NCBI RefSeq assembly: GCF_000292525.1
Contig: NZ_AEYF01000003.1
Coordinates: 62,001-126,000, forward strand
DNA from: Rhizobium sp. CCGE 510
Lineage (GTDB): Bacteria > Pseudomonadota > Alphaproteobacteria > Rhizobiales > Rhizobiaceae
DNA: 64,000 nt
Direction: 5' to 3'
The notes beneath the pieces were generated by a model. It had not been told where the DNA came from. It made no database searches and worked only from the letters and a program-made list of their open reading frames with translations. Both the position numbers and the translations under genes were made by a program. Position 1 is the stretch's first letter; every line of letters starts with the position of its first letter. Shown here in pieces: positions 16,564 to 27,515 of the stretch.

Positions 16564-17097
16564 TTAAATGCTGCTCGGCCGCGTCGACGTGGTGGAATTG
16601 CTCGCCGAAGACAAAAAGTCCTCTTCGGCGGTCGGCAGCTTACCCTGCGGGGTCAGGTCGTCGACGGCCTTGGGGAGATCGCGGCTCAGTCGGCCGAGGA
16701 TCTCCTCGTGCGAAAGGCCGGTATTTTGAGCGATTTCGTTCAAAACGTCTGGACCGAGGGCTTCGGCGAGCTGGCCGTCATTGATCTCGGCATTCTGACC
16801 GGGCTGGACCCAGGAATCGATCTTGTCGCCGTGGCCGTTCTGCTGGAAGGTCTTGAGGAGATCGCCGAGACCGCCGCTGACGATGCCGCCGGAGGTGAGA
16901 CCGCCGAGAAGACCGCCCAAACCACCCGAGCCGCCCAGTCCGCCGAGGATGCCGCCGAGCCCGCCCGGCTGCTGGCCACCGGGGCCGGCCTGCTGCGGGT
17001 TCTGCATGCCGCGCAGGAGTTCTCCGATCTTGTCTCTGTTCTGGTAGCCGGCAACGGCAAGAACGGCGAGAAGCGCCTTCAATTGACCGCTCATCAT
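16564..17097 (-). CDS. YidB/DUF937 family protein
   Basis: A 178-residue protein from ATG 17097 with GGAGG nine bases upstream; the second ATG at 17094 is also possible. It opens MMSGQLKALLAVLAVAGYQNRDKIGELL, then a Gly/Leu-rich linker with repeated GGLGGLLGG. The conserved part is GDKIDSWVQPGQNAEIN, LAEALGPDVLNEIAQNTGLSHEEIL and LSRDLPKAVDDLTPQG. This is the YidB-like DUF937 fold. It has no known catalytic role; related proteins are linked to cell-envelope behaviour. Confidence 0.8.
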   Translation of the reverse strand: MMSGQLKALLAVLAVAGYQNRDKIGELLRGMQNPQQAGPGGQQPGGLGGILGGLGGSGGLGGLLGGLTSGGIVSGGLGDLLKTFQQNGHGDKIDSWVQPGQNAEINDGQLAEALGPDVLNEIAQNTGLSHEEILGRLSRDLPKAVDDLTPQGKLPTAEEDFLSSASNSTTSTRPSSI

Positions 17098-17256
17098 GAT
17101 GGATCCTCCCAATGGTTCCCAAAAAGACTGCAGCTGACCCAGGTGGATTGCTGCATGGGCAGCAATGTCCGGCGCGCCTAAAAGTTCCATAGGAATACCG
17201 GCGGCCCTCGCTTTATCCGAAGGCTCTGCCGTCCGGCTTGCTGCTCACGCCGCAGA

Positions 17257-17598
17257 TCAGATTTCCGGGCAGCCGCGCCGGTTTGCGAAGGTCATCCGTT
17301 CCGGTCCACGGCGCGTCATCCCCTGGACGACGATTGCGCGCGGCGACATGCGGACGACCTGCGCCCGGCGAAGACCTTCGCCGCGGGCGATGTCGAGCGC
17401 ATCGTTCGGATCGCAGCCGCGCGGACCGCGGCGGTCATATCCGTCATAGCGGCCGCGGTCGCGATCCCGATCGTAGATACCGACGCCGCCGGGGCCGACC
17501 CGCAATTCCATATCCTGCGTGGCGGCAATCGTCGGCGAGATCGTCAAGCCGGTCATGGCCGCCAGGCCGACCAGGATGAACTGAAGAGATTTATGCAT
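17257..17598 (-). CDS. small secreted rhizobial protein, Arg/Asp/Gly-rich
   Basis: A 113-residue protein. ATG 17598 (MHKSLQFILVGLAAMTGLT) starts a clear signal peptide ending near ATAAT; an upstream frame to 17637 is rejected. The middle is RDRDRGRYDGYDRRGPRG. The end (CDPNDALDIARGEGLRRAQVV, AIVVQGMTRRGPERMTFANR) with Cys at both ends resembles small rhizobial periplasmic proteins of unknown role. GGGAGAAACTC precedes the start. Confidence 0.7.
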   Translation of the reverse strand: MHKSLQFILVGLAAMTGLTISPTIAATQDMELRVGPGGVGIYDRDRDRGRYDGYDRRGPRGCDPNDALDIARGEGLRRAQVVRMSPRAIVVQGMTRRGPERMTFANRRGCPEI

Positions 17599-17830
17599 GA
17601 GTTTCTCCCAGAGGTTTGTGCTGTATCGCAAACCCAACCTCGCTATGCGGATTTTGTTCCGAAAGCAGAGGGTCCGGGCATTTAGTCGGAATGTGCAGCA
17701 AGACTTACCAATGCGGGGATGTGCGAGAGCTTTTGAGCCCTGACACGATGCACCCTCCCCTGCACACGGCGGCGGCGGCGAAAAACCCGCCCTTAACCCT
17801 GCCTTGCAGACCTTGAGCGCTGATCGCGCC

Positions 17831-18367
17831 CTACGGTCCTTTGACGACCGAAGTCTCTACCCACGCATTCGAAACATCCTGCGGCGTGCCACTGTTTGTG
17901 ACCACCACCGTCATCCATGCGTTGTGCCCCTCCACCAAATAGGCCATGCCGCTTTGCTTGCGCTCTTTCGTTATCTGACCCAACGAAGTTGCAGAAAGCC
18001 CAGCTTCGAAGGCTTCAAGCTCAGCGTTCGAACAACGCATCCCTTCCTGCCCACCCTTGCCCAAAGCTGAGAGAAAATCGAACGAGCAGGTGGCAGAAAA
18101 GAAGTTTCGGTATTCCTGGTAATGCATGGCGAATTGCTGCCCGCTTGTCATCGTGTAAACCTCGCTGCCGGTTCGAGGCTCCAAGATTGCCTTGGGGGAA
18201 GACCTAATCGCGTCGACTTTCCAATCGCCTCGATCGACGCCGCTGTGCAGGGCAGCCAGGCTTCGACCATTCAACACGCAGAGCTTCAAGGTATCATCGA
18301 GGGGGCAAGCAATCGCCCCCACTTGGCTCGATGTGATGATAACCGCCAAAGCTGCAAAGAAACGCAC
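17831..18367 (-). CDS. secreted protein of unknown function
   Basis: A 178-residue protein with a GTG start at 18367 and signal peptide MRFFAALAVIITSSQVGAIA. The mature part begins CPLDDTLKLCVLNGRSLAAL and contains AGL..LGQITKERKQSGMAYLVEG and WMTVVVTNSGT, a mixed alpha/beta pattern with several Cys. No family is recognised. It is convergent with nothing and is flanked by non-coding stretches, so it is likely monocistronic. Confidence 0.6.
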   Translation of the reverse strand: MRFFAALAVIITSSQVGAIACPLDDTLKLCVLNGRSLAALHSGVDRGDWKVDAIRSSPKAILEPRTGSEVYTMTSGQQFAMHYQEYRNFFSATCSFDFLSALGKGGQEGMRCSNAELEAFEAGLSATSLGQITKERKQSGMAYLVEGHNAWMTVVVTNSGTPQDVSNAWVETSVVKGP

Positions 18368-18501
18368 GCGTCACTCCCCAAATCACTCTATCGGCACCGT
18401 AGTTTGGATGCTGGCGAAAGCAAGCAGCGCCCCGCGTCCGAACCCGGCCGATACCAGCCCGATGGTGACCTACACGCTTAGAGGCAAGCAGAATCCGCAA
18501 C

Positions 18502-18852
18502 CTAATCGTGGGCAGGCCGCCAATGCGGATAGGTGACGAAGGCGGTGAGCGCGCCCTCCTCGTGCGAGCGGATGGTCACCGTTTCGCCGTTGGGCATGTA
18601 GACGATCTCGCCCGGCCCAGCAGTGACGGTTCCGGCGTCTGACGACACCGAAAGATGGCCTTCGAGGATGATCATGACGTCGTCGACTTCCATCGTCTCG
18701 GTGAGGCTCTGGCCGGGGGCGTAGCGTCCGTAACCGATGCTGACCGGTCCCCCTTGCCGCTCGTCGACCAGGTTGCCGACGAAGACGTCTGCCTCTTGCC
18801 CCGGGGAACGCTCCAGCGAAGCGTCGGCGATCGTGAACCTGCGAAGTTTCAT
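18502..18852 (-). CDS. EutQ-like cupin protein
   Basis: A 116-residue single-cupin protein. The second ATG (18852) is preferred because GGAGG lies six bases before it. Cupin motif 1 is weak: YGRYAPGQSLTETMEVDDVMIILEG has few metal-binding His. Motif 2 is GPGEIVYMPNGETVTIRSHEEG. This matches the ethanolamine-utilisation EutQ-like cupins, where metal ligands are often lost. It may bind a small acid or amine; function is unknown. It stands alone. Confidence 0.75.
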   Translation of the reverse strand: MKLRRFTIADASLERSPGQEADVFVGNLVDERQGGPVSIGYGRYAPGQSLTETMEVDDVMIILEGHLSVSSDAGTVTAGPGEIVYMPNGETVTIRSHEEGALTAFVTYPHWRPAHD

Positions 18853-19020
18853 CATCTACCTCCATGCCGGGTGCAGAGGTAGCGCTGAAATGTGCCGTGC
18901 CAAGACGGATGACAGCTCTTTGGGAGGACGTAGCGCGCTCAAGGCCTCCGCGTTGAAGCCATCCGGCGCGACAACACGGAGCCCGCGCGCGCCCGTGAAG
19001 GCGCGCGCATCACTGAATTC

Positions 19021-19767
19021 CTAGCGAAAACCGCCGCTGGCAGCCAGCCGTTCGCCGGTCAGCCAACGGGCGTCGTCGGAAGCGAGGAAGACCGCGACCC
19101 CTGCAATATCGTCCGGTTGGCCGACGCGGGAAAGCGGCGTCTGGGCGACGATGGCCTGCTCGAAATCCGAGCCGATGACGCCGGCCGTGTGCGTCCCCTC
19201 GGTCTCGACCATTCCCGGCAGGATGGCATTGACACGGATTTTGCGCGGGCCGAGCTCCTTGGCAAGCACGCTGTTGATGCCCTCCACGGCTCCCTTGGTG
19301 CCGGTGTAGACCGCAGAGGTCGGCGGCGCCATGCTGGTGACCACCGATGAGATGTTGATGACGCTGCCGCCCTCGCCAAGATGTTTGACCGCCGCCTGGG
19401 TGGTCAAGAGAACGCCGAGAACATTTACGTCGAACATGCGGCGGTACTGTTCCTCGGTCACCTCTTCGAGCGGCGTGAACTCATAGACGCCTGAGTTGTT
19501 GACCAGGACGTCGAGCTTGCCGAACTCTTTGACCGCAGCATCGACCAGGCCCTGCGCCTGCTCGGCCTTGGAAACATCGCCCTGGACCGCGATCGCCTTG
19601 CCGCCGGCGGCGCTGATCGCCTCAACCACGGCGTCTGCTCCGGCCTTGCTCGAAGCGTAGTTCACCACCACTTGCGCACCTTCTGCCGCAAAGGCCTTGG
19701 CAATCGCGGCGCCGATGCCTTTGGAGGCCCCGGTGACCACAGCGACCTTTCCCGTGAGCTTAGCCAT
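19021..19767 (-). CDS. SDR-family oxidoreductase
   Basis: A 248-residue classical short-chain dehydrogenase. TGASKGIG (residues 12-19) binds NAD(P), NNSG is at 90-93, and the catalytic residues are Ser141, Tyr154 and Lys158 (YTGTK). ATG 19767 is chosen because AAGGA lies seven bases upstream; a TTG two codons earlier is less likely. NYAS after strand 2 suggests NADP preference. It is divergent from an ArsR-type gene with a dyad between them, so that regulator probably represses it. The substrate is unknown. Confidence 0.9.
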   Translation of the reverse strand: MAKLTGKVAVVTGASKGIGAAIAKAFAAEGAQVVVNYASSKAGADAVVEAISAAGGKAIAVQGDVSKAEQAQGLVDAAVKEFGKLDVLVNNSGVYEFTPLEEVTEEQYRRMFDVNVLGVLLTTQAAVKHLGEGGSVINISSVVTSMAPPTSAVYTGTKGAVEGINSVLAKELGPRKIRVNAILPGMVETEGTHTAGVIGSDFEQAIVAQTPLSRVGQPDDIAGVAVFLASDDARWLTGERLAASGGFR

Positions 19768-19818
19768 ATCCAATTCCTTCTGACCGGACTGCCGTCGACA
19801 CTGACGGCCTTGTTCCGT

Positions 19819-19837
19819 AGTTCAGAAATTCGGAACT
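19819..19837. promoter_or_regulatory. dyad operator between SDR and ArsR genes
   Basis: AGTTC-N9-GAACT with the inner AGAAATTC nearly palindromic. It lies in the shared promoter, about 50 bases upstream of both start codons. Likely target of the adjacent ArsR-type repressor. Confidence 0.55.
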
Positions 19838-19873
19838 GTTGATCTTAATGTCAAGGGTCGCTATATAAAATTC

Positions 19874-20218
19874 ATGAGACCGCTCTTTCACCCAGCATTA
19901 GAGGACATCCGTCCCGAAGCCATCCTTTATGCGCTTTCCGATCCGGAGCGCGCCGCAATCTACGCGCAGCTTGCCGGGGCTGCCGGTGGCGGCACCTGTT
20001 CGGCGCTGGGCCAACTCGGCGACCGGGTCATCCCGAAGTCGTCGCTGTCGAACCACTTCAAAGTGCTGCGCGAGTCCGGGCTGATCCTCAGCGAGCGCCA
20101 GGGCGTGGAGATGCGCAATCAAACCCGCTTCGCCGAGCTGGATGAACGCTTCCCGGGCCTGATCAAGGCCATCCTGATTGCTTACGGGCAGATCCCCGAG
20201 CAACCGAAGGCGGGCTGA
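19874..20218 (+). CDS. ArsR-family transcriptional regulator
   Basis: A 114-residue winged-helix protein. LSDPERAAIYAQLAGA forms the first helices. PKSSLSNHFKVLRESGLILSERQG is the recognition helix and wing, typical of ArsR. The metal-binding Cys pair (CVC) of ArsR/SmtB is absent; one Cys occurs in GGTCSAL. It probably controls the divergent SDR gene. No metal role is implied. Confidence 0.85.
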   Translation: MRPLFHPALEDIRPEAILYALSDPERAAIYAQLAGAAGGGTCSALGQLGDRVIPKSSLSNHFKVLRESGLILSERQGVEMRNQTRFAELDERFPGLIKAILIAYGQIPEQPKAG

Positions 20219-20262
20219 CGGGCGAACTGTCCGAGCTTGCGCCGCCACTATTCCAGCCATCC

Positions 20263-20748
20263 TTATTCCAAAACGACGACGGCTTCGATCTCGAAGAGCA
20301 TAGGATCAATGGCCAGCTTGGGAACGGGAATCAAAGTCTGCGCCGGCAGTGCCGCGCCGAACATTTCCTTGACGTTGCTGGTCAGCACCGCAAGCTTCGA
20401 CATATCGTGATCGACCACGAAGACCGTCAGCTTGGCGACCTGATCCGGCCTGGCGCCAAGCGCATCGAGGGCGGTGCGCAGATTGGCGTAGGCCTGCTTC
20501 ACCTGCACGGCGAAGTCTGGCGACAAGGCGCCGGTGCTGTCCTGGCCGCCCTGTCCGGAGATATAGGCCAGCCGGCCTTGCCGCGGCACGATCACCGCCG
20601 TGCTGTAGCCGTTCGGCGAGGGATCGTAGAGGTTTTTCGGATTGACGATGGTCAGCTTGAGATCGTTCTCATTGGCTGTCGTCGTAGCGGGAATTCCAAT
20701 GGTCATGATGATGATCCCTCCGATGAGCAGATGGTTGATGCGTGACAT
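20263..20748 (-). CDS. RidA-family protein with export signal
   Basis: A 161-residue protein. ATG 20748 (MSRINHLLIGGIIIMTIGIPA) gives a signal peptide, unusual for RidA, and is followed by the RidA fold. Fold landmarks are YSTAVIVPRQGRLAYISGQGG, VQVKQAYANLRTALDALGA and VAKLTVFVVDHDM. The conserved Arg of enamine deaminases (usually ..ARxxV.V..LP) is not at its usual place in the C-terminal strand (AIDPMLFEIEAVV), so deaminase activity is doubtful. It is divergent from a TetR gene whose operators lie in the shared promoter. Confidence 0.8.
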   Translation of the reverse strand: MSRINHLLIGGIIIMTIGIPATTTANENDLKLTIVNPKNLYDPSPNGYSTAVIVPRQGRLAYISGQGGQDSTGALSPDFAVQVKQAYANLRTALDALGARPDQVAKLTVFVVDHDMSKLAVLTSNVKEMFGAALPAQTLIPVPKLAIDPMLFEIEAVVVLE

Positions 20749-20830
20749 GATTTCTCTCGGGCTTTGAGGGCTGCGGGTACTCCCGCGGTCAGCATGATCA
20801 AGCTTTGACGTGTCGCCCCCATGATGCACT

Positions 20831-20868
20831 CGTACAACGTACGATTAATTCGCATCGTACATTGTACG
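20831..20868. promoter_or_regulatory. two TetR-type operators
   Basis: CGTACAACGTACG (20831-20843) and CGTACATTGTACG (20856-20868) are near-identical 13-base dyads, centres 25 bases apart. They lie between the divergent RidA and TetR genes and probably serve both promoters. Confidence 0.75.
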
Positions 20869-20940
20869 AGTCAATCCGTCAGGATCGACATTCGCCGCAT
20901 TGTCGGCTTAAATCGACGCTCTGTTCAGTTAGGAGATCGG

Positions 20941-21639
20941 ATGGCAGCCAAACGCAGCGGCGCTGGGAGCAAGCAATCTCGACGGAAAACTCCGTCGCCC
21001 CCGGCCGGGCCGGAGCCGGGCAATGAACCGGCTCTTTCTCTCGAACGGATCGTCGCGACCGCGGTCGAACTGCTGGATACCGACGGGTTGGACGGATTGA
21101 AGATGCGGCGGCTGGCCGATCGCCTCGGCGCCGGCGCAATGAGCCTCTATTGGCACGTCGGCAACAAGGAGCAGGTGTTTGATCTGGCGCTCGACTCGGT
21201 GCTCGAATATCGCGGCCCGGCGCCAATCGATACGTCGAAAGACTGGCGCGGCGACGTCGTTCATATGCTTAAAGACTGGCGCGCCGGCATGCTGCGCCAT
21301 CCCTGGTCGGCATTCCTGCTGCCGCGCCGGGCGCTCGGCCCGAATATTCTAGCGCGCCTGGAACTGTTGAGCCGGACCCTCTCCAGAGCCGGTGTTGCCG
21401 ACGCCGATTTGAACGTCGCGATATGGTCGCTGTGGAACTATGTGATCGGCGCCACCACCACAAGGGCAAGCTTCGAGCTCTCCGACGAGGACAGAGCCGC
21501 CGCGCAGCAGCGCCTTGCAAGTCTCAGCCAACACTACCCCACAATCGAACGCTCTCGCCTGCTGCTGGACAATGATTGGGACGGCGCCTTCAGCAAAGGC
21601 CTCGACTTCCTGCTGGATGGCCTCGTTCCCAAACTGTGA
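20941..21639 (+). CDS. TetR-family regulator (TetR_C_1 type)
   Basis: A 232-residue repressor from ATG 20941 with AGGAGA before it; the longer frame crosses the operators. After a basic tail, LSLERIVATAVELLDTDGLDGLKMRRLADRLG and MSLYWHVGNKEQVFDLALDSV form the DNA-binding domain. The C-terminal part (HPWSAFLLPRRALGPNILARLELL, YVIGATTTRASFE) resembles the tetracycline-repressor-like ligand domain. It probably controls itself and the divergent RidA-like gene. Confidence 0.85.
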   Translation: MAAKRSGAGSKQSRRKTPSPPAGPEPGNEPALSLERIVATAVELLDTDGLDGLKMRRLADRLGAGAMSLYWHVGNKEQVFDLALDSVLEYRGPAPIDTSKDWRGDVVHMLKDWRAGMLRHPWSAFLLPRRALGPNILARLELLSRTLSRAGVADADLNVAIWSLWNYVIGATTTRASFELSDEDRAAAQQRLASLSQHYPTIERSRLLLDNDWDGAFSKGLDFLLDGLVPKL

Positions 21640-21711
21640 AAACCGTCGCCACTTCCTGCGGGGTTTAGGACGGTCATTGCAGAAGACGCGGCGCAGGCCT
21701 AGGCTTTGTTA

Positions 21712-22170
21712 ATGTCAGACAAGATCGAAATTCGGCGCGCCATCGGGAGCGACGCCTCTGCGATAAGCGAGCTCGTCAGACATACGATCCGCATCAGCAA
21801 TTCGGCGGACTATCCCGCCAGCATCATAGAGAGGGTCGTCGGTAACTTCTCTCCCGACGCGATGCTTCGGTTGATGGACAGGCGGATCGTCTGGCTCGCC
21901 CTTCAGGATGGCGAGCCGGTGGGAACCGCAGGACTTGACGGGGATACGGTCAGGACGGTCTTCGTATCGCCTGCGGCTCAGGGGCGCGGCATCGGAAGAC
22001 GCCTGATGCAGACAGCGGAAACCGCCGCCTCTGCAAACGGCATCAAGGCTTTGCACGTTCCGGCCTCTATTACCGCGAGGAATTTCTATGCCCGCCTCGG
22101 TTACAACGAGGTGCAGGAGATTCTGTCAGGCGAAGAACGTATTTTCTTGATGGAGAAGCAGATCAATTGA
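21712..22170 (+). CDS. GNAT-family N-acetyltransferase
   Basis: A 152-residue enzyme. RRAIGSDASAISELVRHTI is the first helix; VRTVFVSPAAQGRGIGRRLMQTAE contains the acetyl-CoA loop (QGRGIG); ARNFYARLGYNEVQE is the last conserved element. ATG 21712 is used, not the TTG two codons upstream. It follows the TetR gene by 72 bases in the same direction and could be co-transcribed. The acceptor is unknown. Confidence 0.85.
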   Translation: MSDKIEIRRAIGSDASAISELVRHTIRISNSADYPASIIERVVGNFSPDAMLRLMDRRIVWLALQDGEPVGTAGLDGDTVRTVFVSPAAQGRGIGRRLMQTAETAASANGIKALHVPASITARNFYARLGYNEVQEILSGEERIFLMEKQIN

Positions 22171-22216
22171 CAGGCGGACCTGATGGTGTCGGCGGCGGCG
22201 GGTCTGGTGAAACCGC

Positions 22217-22266
22217 GCCCCCGATCTCCGTCTTCCCAGGCCTTGAGCCTGGGATCCATGGCCCCG
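22217..22266. repeat. partial copy of second palindromic family
   Basis: CCCGATCTCCGTCTTCCCAG then GCCTTGAGCCTGGGATCCAT. The second half (CTCGGGTCAAGCC) is missing. Within the gap 22171-22415 nothing else is recognised. Confidence 0.75.
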
Positions 22267-22415
22267 CTGGTAGGGCCAGCGTGAGCTCATTGGCAAACGC
22301 AGCGACGGCCAGCTTGTGCAAGCCTCCAAAAAGCGGTTAGCTGGCAACGTTGGGTAGCGCATGCTGGACAGGCATTGCGCTATACGAGACGTGTCCGCAT
22401 TTCGGGGGAAATCGC

Positions 22416-24320
22416 GTGCGCTGGTCCAAACCGCTCAGACTGCATCTCGGCGTCCTGGTCGTCGCGTCGCTGCTGTGCACGTCGGCGCCGATCATCTGGA
22501 TGGCGTTCAGCCACGGAAGCGATGCTGCGGTCAGCGCCGGCGCACAGCAGATGCGCCAGATGAGCTTGCGGCTGATCGAGGGATACCGCAATACGCTGCA
22601 GGGCGGCACCGAGGCGGTGGCGCTGGCCTCCACGCTGCCGCAGCTGGTTTCCCCGCCGCCTGAGGATATCAAGGCAAAACAGCAGTTCTTTCAGGAGGTT
22701 TTGCGAAACGTCCCGAACGCCACCAGCGTTTACGCCGGCTATCCCGATGGCTCCTACCTGCAGGTGATCAATACTGCCCGGCGCGACGTTCGCCAGACGC
22801 TTGCCGCACCCGATGACACGGCTTTCGCAATCCGAATGATCGCACGGGGAAACCCGGCCGATATCATCTCGACGCTGGCTTTTCTCGACAAGGATGCACT
22901 GATGATCGGGGAGCGGAATGTCGAGGATACATCCTTCGATCCGCGGCAACGCCCCTGGTATCAATCCGTCATTCAAGACGGCGTGCCGGTTTCCGTCGGA
23001 CCCTATATTGCCGGAACGCTGAATGTCCCGACGCTGACGATCGCAGCCCCGATGCGGGACGATGGAAAGGTGGTCCTCGGCATCAACATTCACCTGCAGA
23101 CCGTCAGCCGGCTGCTCGACGCAGGGGAGATTTCGCCGCGGGCGCGGGCCTACATCATCGATGCCGGCGGCAATCTCGTCGCCCATTCCGACCCTGATAT
23201 CATGAGCAGGATCATCGGGTTATGGTCGAGAACATCAGGCGCCTTCGCCGCGACGGCAAACAGTTTCGACCCGAGCCTCGAAACCGTGGTGCGGCTCAGT
23301 CGCGACCCGGCCTTTGCCGGCGGCGGCCTGGCACGGGTCGATTTCGATGGCAAAGCCCATCTGGTGCAGATCGCCCCGGTCAGCGTGTCCGGCCTGTTCA
23401 CGGGCAGCGTTGCGGCCATCGTCGTGCCGCTGGAGGATCTGGTGGCCGAGGCCAATCGGCTGCTCCGGCGCAATCTCTTCATTGCCGCCGGTTTCGTGCT
23501 CGCCGGCGTCGCCGCATCGGTCATGCTGTCGCGCATGGTCAGCCGCTCTCTCTACCGCCTGGCCGACGAGGCGCGCAGGATCGGCGATCTCGATGTCGGC
23601 GAGAAAGGCGGGGCGCATTCGTGGATATCGGAGATCAACACGCTGGCGAATGCGCTGGCCGCCAGCCGCCATGCCATCGGTCAGTTTGCCCTTTATGTTC
23701 CGCGTGAAGTGGTCCGGCAGATCGTCAATCCCGAGACACGAGAAATCGTCAGGGCGAAGCGACAGGATGTGACCGTGCTGTTTACCGACATCAAAGACTT
23801 CACCACCATCTCCGAACAACATTCGCCCGAGGAGGTGGTCGACACGCTTTCGGCCTATTTCGAACTGCTGAACACCATCGCCGAGCGCAATGGCGGCACG
23901 GTCGTGCAATATCTCGGCGATTCCATTTTCGTCATGTGGAACGCCCCGGTTGCCGATATCAGCCATGCCGAACACGGCTGCCGATGTGCGCTGGCCATGA
24001 AAGCGGCGATCGACGGCTTGAACGAAGCCAATCTCAGGAACGGCCGCCCCGAACTCCTCACGCGATTTGGCTTGCACACCGGCCCAGCCGTCGTCGGCAG
24101 CTTCGGCGCGATTTCGCGTCAGCAATACACGGCGATGGGCGATACGATCAATGTCGCGTCACGGCTGGAAGGCATGAACAAGGATCTGAACACGTCGATC
24201 CTGGTGAGTGCGGCCACCCGCGATGCCGTCGCCGACCGCTTCACCTTCCGCCCCTTCGGCCTGGCCGCGGTCAAGGGACGCGCCGAGAAGGTCGACATTT
24301 GGGAGCTTGTCGGGGAGTAG
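22416..24320 (+). CDS. membrane class III adenylate/guanylate cyclase with Cache-like sensor
   Basis: A 634-residue protein. GTG 22416 fits the family start and removes 22 unlikely upstream residues. Helix 11-30 is a membrane anchor, residues about 35-345 are a periplasmic dCache-like sensor (DPRQRPWYQSV, YIIDAGGNLVAHSDP), and helix 354-372 returns to the cytoplasm, with a short HAMP-like stretch. The catalytic domain has VLFTDIKDFTTIS (Asp458) and QYLGDSIFVMWNAP (Asp502) as metal ligands, then YTAMGDTINVASRLEG. It should make cAMP (or cGMP) in response to an external ligand. Rhizobia carry many such cyclases. Confidence 0.9.
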   Translation: MRWSKPLRLHLGVLVVASLLCTSAPIIWMAFSHGSDAAVSAGAQQMRQMSLRLIEGYRNTLQGGTEAVALASTLPQLVSPPPEDIKAKQQFFQEVLRNVPNATSVYAGYPDGSYLQVINTARRDVRQTLAAPDDTAFAIRMIARGNPADIISTLAFLDKDALMIGERNVEDTSFDPRQRPWYQSVIQDGVPVSVGPYIAGTLNVPTLTIAAPMRDDGKVVLGINIHLQTVSRLLDAGEISPRARAYIIDAGGNLVAHSDPDIMSRIIGLWSRTSGAFAATANSFDPSLETVVRLSRDPAFAGGGLARVDFDGKAHLVQIAPVSVSGLFTGSVAAIVVPLEDLVAEANRLLRRNLFIAAGFVLAGVAASVMLSRMVSRSLYRLADEARRIGDLDVGEKGGAHSWISEINTLANALAASRHAIGQFALYVPREVVRQIVNPETREIVRAKRQDVTVLFTDIKDFTTISEQHSPEEVVDTLSAYFELLNTIAERNGGTVVQYLGDSIFVMWNAPVADISHAEHGCRCALAMKAAIDGLNEANLRNGRPELLTRFGLHTGPAVVGSFGAISRQQYTAMGDTINVASRLEGMNKDLNTSILVSAATRDAVADRFTFRPFGLAAVKGRAEKVDIWELVGE

Positions 24321-24368
24321 GTCTTGCGCCATGCTGCTTTCAGGATAGACTGATCGTCGTTGGCACTG

Positions 24369-24582
24369 TGCCGTGTGGCCCCCTCATCCGACCCTTTGGG
24401 CCACCTTCTCGCCGCTGGGGAGAAGAGGGAGAATGCCGCTTCGCCATGGACTCCATTGGATGGAGTGCCTCGGAAAAAGCGGGTTCGTTGGGCAGTGTCG
24501 ACGCGCCTTGCTCCCTCTTCTCCCCTCGGGGAGAAGGTGGCCCGCAGGGTCGGATGAGGGGGCCGCACGGCACGCCTTCCAT
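24369..24582. repeat. large RIME/ABC-type mosaic palindrome
   Basis: TGCCGTGTGGCCCCCTCATC at one end and GATGAGGGGGCCGCACGGCA at the other form the outer stem. Inner CTTCTCCCC/GGGGAGAAG stems and a unique centre lie between. The left end shares GGATAGACTGATCGTCGTTG with the elements at 37.0 and 56.4 kb. It fills the gap 24321-24658. Confidence 0.9.
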
Positions 24583-24658
24583 TAGCGCAGACGACAGGGC
24601 ACCAACGGCCCCTTCGCCTATCTCCCCCCAACATCACCAACCATTGGAGCCCGAGACA

Positions 24659-25156
24659 ATGATCTCAGCTGCATATTGCCGACTCATGGCCCGTTACAAC
24701 ACTTGGCAGAACACCTCTCTCGTCACTGCCGCCGATGGGCTGACGCATGCGGAGCGCTGGAAGGATCGAGGGGCGTTTTTTCAATCGATCGCCGCGACGT
24801 TGAACCATCTTTATTGGGCCGACGGCCTGATCGTGGAGCGATTGAAGGGCAATGAGCGCCCCGAGGAAATGATCACGCACTCGCTGACAAGCCCATCGGA
24901 GTGGGATGAGTTCAAGAGACTGCGTTTGCAACGCAATGCGGAAATCGAAGCGTGGGCCGCAGGATTGCGCGACGCGGAGCTCGACGGCATGCTTGTCTGG
25001 TATCCTGGGGACGGTGCAACGCGGGTCGAGAGGCCAAAGGCGCAGTGTGCCGTCGAACTCTTCAACCACCAGACCCACCACCGCGGTCAGGTGCACGCGA
25101 TGTTGACGGCAGCCGGTGCAAAACCGGAGCCGACCGACCTTTCGCTGCTGCCATAG
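24659..25156 (+). CDS. DinB-family protein
   Basis: A 165-residue four-helix-bundle protein. I start it at ATG 24659; a longer open frame reads through the mosaic repeat. Metal-ligand histidines are at LNHLYW (His50) and NHQTHHRGQVH (His137, His141), the HxxxH pattern of DinB enzymes. The family includes metal-dependent thiol transferases, but many members have no known reaction. It is likely monocistronic. Confidence 0.85.
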   Translation: MISAAYCRLMARYNTWQNTSLVTAADGLTHAERWKDRGAFFQSIAATLNHLYWADGLIVERLKGNERPEEMITHSLTSPSEWDEFKRLRLQRNAEIEAWAAGLRDAELDGMLVWYPGDGATRVERPKAQCAVELFNHQTHHRGQVHAMLTAAGAKPEPTDLSLLP

Positions 25157-25551
25157 CCTGTCCCGTCACGGGCTCGACGAACTTGGCGAGACGCGCCCTC
25201 GCCTAAACCTGCACGTTGCAGAATGTGTCGTTTTCGCATCACTTTCTGTCAGGTTGTAAATTCCCGGTTGGCAATGGCGATCACCTTCGCTACAAGAGGC
25301 TCACCGCGTCAGATCAAACATAAGGGAGGCGTTGCATGCGATCAGCAGAAACCAAATTCCTCCCGTGTGGAATGTCCCGACACTAGGTCATTTTCATTCG
25401 CGGCCCGCCTCTAGCGCGCCCGACATGCGGTTTCCACTCTCTCTTCATAGCCCGATTGATCTGACGGGATCATTTCGTCTCCCGTTCGGGCTGTGCCATT
25501 TAACTCTCGTTTTTGAGGACCGGTTGCCGATATGCGGCCGGGTTGGTTCAA
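25157..25551. other. gap with possible 16-codon leader ORF
   Basis: No recognised gene. A small frame at 25336-25386 (MRSAETKFLPCGMSRH) has GGGAGG eight bases before its ATG and could be a leader peptide of the ABC gene downstream. That is weak evidence. Confidence 0.3.
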
Positions 25552-27342
<1,791 letters not shown>

Positions 27343-27345
27343 ACC

Positions 27346-27374
27346 GAAACGCCAGGGTTTTGCTCTGGCGTTTC
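27346..27374 (+). terminator. hairpin terminator after ABC exporter
   Basis: GAAACGCCAG and CTGGCGTTTC form a perfect 10-base stem with a 9-base loop, followed by ATTCTT. It starts 4 bases after the stop codon region. Confidence 0.8.
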
Positions 27375-27515
27375 ATTCTTGCGGATTTGGCGAATAGTGG
27401 CTGCGCTGACGGCTGGAGGGAGGTGGAGATCGCCTGGACATTGCCGCTTACCACTTGTTGACTCATCCGCGGTTGAGCAATACCTTGCGAACTCGGTCGT
27501 TAGGCTTGTCCTCAC

